This document shows positions 6,275-7,729 of a stretch of 7,729 nucleotides of DNA, one piece after another. The notes beneath the pieces were generated by a model. The model saw only the letters and a list, made by a program, of their open reading frames with translations, was not told the DNA's origin and did not search any database. How positions within the stretch are numbered: position 1 is the stretch's first letter; every line of letters starts with the position of its first letter. A program made the translations under genes and the position numbers. Source of the stretch: Pseudomonas sp. (GTDB lineage: Bacteria; Pseudomonadota; Gammaproteobacteria; Pseudomonadales; Pseudomonadaceae); the NCBI GenBank assembly GCA_026398835.1, contig JAPLSD010000731.1, positions 1 through 7,729 on the forward strand, read 5' to 3'.

Positions 6275-7012
6275 TCAGGACGCCTCCTTGACTTTCTGTC
6301 CGGCGACGGTGGCGCCGGACTTGCTCAGCACCGGGTGTAGAAGCACACGGAACGAATGCTTCTGCGCCAGGCTGTAGAAGTCGTGGGCGAAGTCTTCCAG
6401 GTCGGCGGCGGTCAGTTTCAGTCGACGCAGGAAGTAGTTGTAAACCAGCACGGCAGGCACCGCGACGGCGATCCCGACACCGGTTGCGACCAGTGCGGCA
6501 CCGATCGGCCCGGCCACGGTTTCCAGGCTCGCCGAGCCCGCCGCACTGATGCCTTTCAAGGCCGACATGATCCCCCAGACGGTCCCGAAAAGACCGATAA
6601 AGGGCGAGGTGCTACCAATGCTCGCAAGGATGGCCAGGCCGGTTTCCAGCGAGCGACGCTCACGCACGATCTGCTGGCGCAAGGCTCGCTCGAGACGGTC
6701 CTGATGGTTGATCGACTGACTGAGGTCGATGCTCTTCTGGTCGGTGCTCTGGTGGTCACCGACCTGAATGGCCGCATAACCGGCGAGCGCGACGCGGGCT
6801 GCTGCACCGGGTTGGCTGTTGGCGAATTCGGCGGCCGAGTCGAGGCTTGAGGCGGCCCAGAATTGTTTATGGAATTTGCGATCCTGCGTCTTGAGCCGGG
6901 TGAACTGCACACCCTTCAGCAACGCCAGGCCCCAGGTTGCAACGGAAAAAAGAATCAACAGCCAGATGACGGTGTGTTCGATGGATTCGAAGGGGGATGC
7001 GATCAGGTTCAT
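6275..7012 (-). CDS. exbB: ExbB, TonB-system MotA/TolQ-family channel protein
   Basis: This 245-aa inner-membrane protein forms the pentameric scaffold around ExbD. Seen: three membrane segments, at about residues 14-34 (TVIWLLILFSVATWGLALL), 124-150 (through SIGSTSPFIGLFGTVWGIM) and 168-194 (GPIGAALVATGVGIAVAVP); and a cytoplasmic loop between the first two with QDRLERALRQQIVRERRSLE. The SPFIGLFGTVWGIM and ATGVGIAVAVPA motifs are the signature of the ExbB/TolQ family. The normal ExbB length and the neighbours exclude TolQ. I chose the ATG at 7012, preceded by GGAGA at 7021-7025, rather than the in-frame TTG at 7030. It lies 86 nt after tonB with no terminator in the gap and is followed by exbD after one nucleotide. 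The order tonB-exbB-exbD resembles the tonB2-exbB1-exbD1 cluster of P. aeruginosa as I remember it. Confidence 0.93.
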   Translation of the reverse strand: MNLIASPFESIEHTVIWLLILFSVATWGLALLKGVQFTRLKTQDRKFHKQFWAASSLDSAAEFANSQPGAAARVALAGYAAIQVGDHQSTDQKSIDLSQSINHQDRLERALRQQIVRERRSLETGLAILASIGSTSPFIGLFGTVWGIMSALKGISAAGSASLETVAGPIGAALVATGVGIAVAVPAVLVYNYFLRRLKLTAADLEDFAHDFYSLAQKHSFRVLLHPVLSKSGATVAGQKVKEAS

Positions 7013-7098
7013 GGTCAGGCTCTCCAACAAGGCATTAGATCGGTTGTAGCGATGCGCCTTTTGTCAGGTGGCCCGCGGTGTATATCGATAGGGTTGAG

Positions 7099-7729
7099 TT
7101 ACTTGATTTTGAAGTCGATGGGCACGCTGACCCAACCGTCCTGGGCGACATCGCCCTGCTTGGCCGGCACGAAACTCCAGCGTTTGACCGCGGCCAGTGC
7201 CGCGTCGTCGAGTTGATCGCGTCCACTGCTTTTCTGGATCTGGATTTCACTCGGTTTACCGCTGGCCAAGACATGCACCCGTAACAACACTGTGCCTTCC
7301 CAGCCGCGACGCATCGCCAACGACGGGTATTCCGGTGCCGGGTTATGCAAGTAGCCGGCGCTGGCAGAAGCAGGTGTCACCGGTTTCGGTGCGGGCGGTG
7401 CCGTTTGGCTTTGGCACAGGTTTGGGTGGTGGAGGCTTCACGGCCAGCTCATCTTCAACCGGCGGTGGCGGTTCGACCACCGCCTGTGGAATCGGCTCGG
7501 GCGGTGGGGGTTCCACCACGGGTGGCGCTGGCTGCGAGAACTCAATGGTCATCGGCGGGATCTCCGGTGGTACCACGGGCAGTGCCGGCGGCGGTGTCTG
7601 GTTGACCCAGACAATCACCGCTCCGTGCAGCACCAGCGCAAACACCCCCAGCAAGATCACTTCGCGGCGACTCAAGACACGCTTGGGCGTGCTGTGCAGA
7701 CGCGACAGCGCCAAGGGTTCACGAAAGAC
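7099..7729 (-). pseudogene. tonB: TonB energy transducer, frameshifted; 5' end beyond the window
   Basis: TonB links ExbB/ExbD in the inner membrane to TonB-dependent receptors in the outer membrane. Seen, in one frame (7343-7729): an N-terminal membrane anchor (REVILLGVFALVLHGAVIVW) with a His inside, as in known TonB proteins, then a Pro/Glu/Lys-rich spacer ending KPPPPKPVPKP. This frame then goes astray and stops at 7343. In a second frame (from about 7404 to 7099) comes TAPPAPKPVTPASASAGYL, followed by the complete TonB C-terminal domain with PAPEYPSLAMRRGWEGTVLL and KRWSFVPAKQGDVAQDGW. Deleting one A from the minus-strand AAA at 7404-7406 restores PKPTAPPAPKP and a single continuous protein, so a one-base insertion there is the simplest explanation. 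The N-terminal frame is still open at the window edge; a TTG at 7714 has no convincing ribosome binding site, so the true start probably lies outside. If the shift is real, TonB would lack its receptor-binding domain. Sequence error is a serious alternative. Confidence 0.82.

Noticed and set aside
1..7729. CRISPR array or other large repeat array
   Set aside because: No regularly spaced repeats of suitable length were seen on either strand.

Overview
The window is high-GC gammaproteobacterial DNA that reads as a Pseudomonas of the fluorescens/putida type. The evidence is the gene content and order: a hydroxyproline-degradation operon arranged like the one known from P. putida, and a tonB-exbB-exbD cluster arranged like the second TonB system of P. 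aeruginosa. The assignment is by recognition only; no search was run.

Left part (1-3985, + strand): three genes for the lower pathway of trans-4-hydroxy-L-proline breakdown. They are a DapA-family pyrroline-4-hydroxy-2-carboxylate deaminase (48-995), 2-oxoglutarate semialdehyde dehydrogenase (1117-2706) and a DadA-like D-hydroxyproline dehydrogenase (2699-3985, overlapping the previous gene by 8 nt). Together they take cis-4-hydroxy-D-proline to 2-oxoglutarate. The epimerase that starts the pathway is not in the window and may lie just upstream. A strong hairpin (1010-1038) sits between the first two genes.

Middle (3986-5871): a 317-nt gene-poor stretch with several palindromes and one clear intrinsic terminator (4179-4204). 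Next comes a small Cys/His-rich protein of unknown function (4303-4551, +). Converging on it is a RES-Xre type II toxin-antitoxin pair on the - strand (antitoxin 5273-5677, NAD+-degrading RES toxin 4587-5279). A candidate promoter and operator lie upstream of the pair. It looks less GC-rich than its neighbours and is probably an acquired cassette.

Right part (5872-7729, - strand): tonB, exbB and exbD, in that order of transcription, encoding an inner-membrane energy-transducing complex for TonB-dependent outer-membrane uptake. The tonB reading frame is broken by an apparent one-base insertion near 7404-7406: the N-terminal membrane anchor and proline-rich region lie in one frame and the conserved C-terminal domain in another. 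Its 5' end runs off the window. This is either a real loss of function or a sequence error.

I do not see a wholly new system. The items most worth a second look are the tonB frameshift, the RES-Xre cassette with its operator-like repeat, the small Cys/His protein next to it, and the intercistronic hairpin in the hydroxyproline operon.
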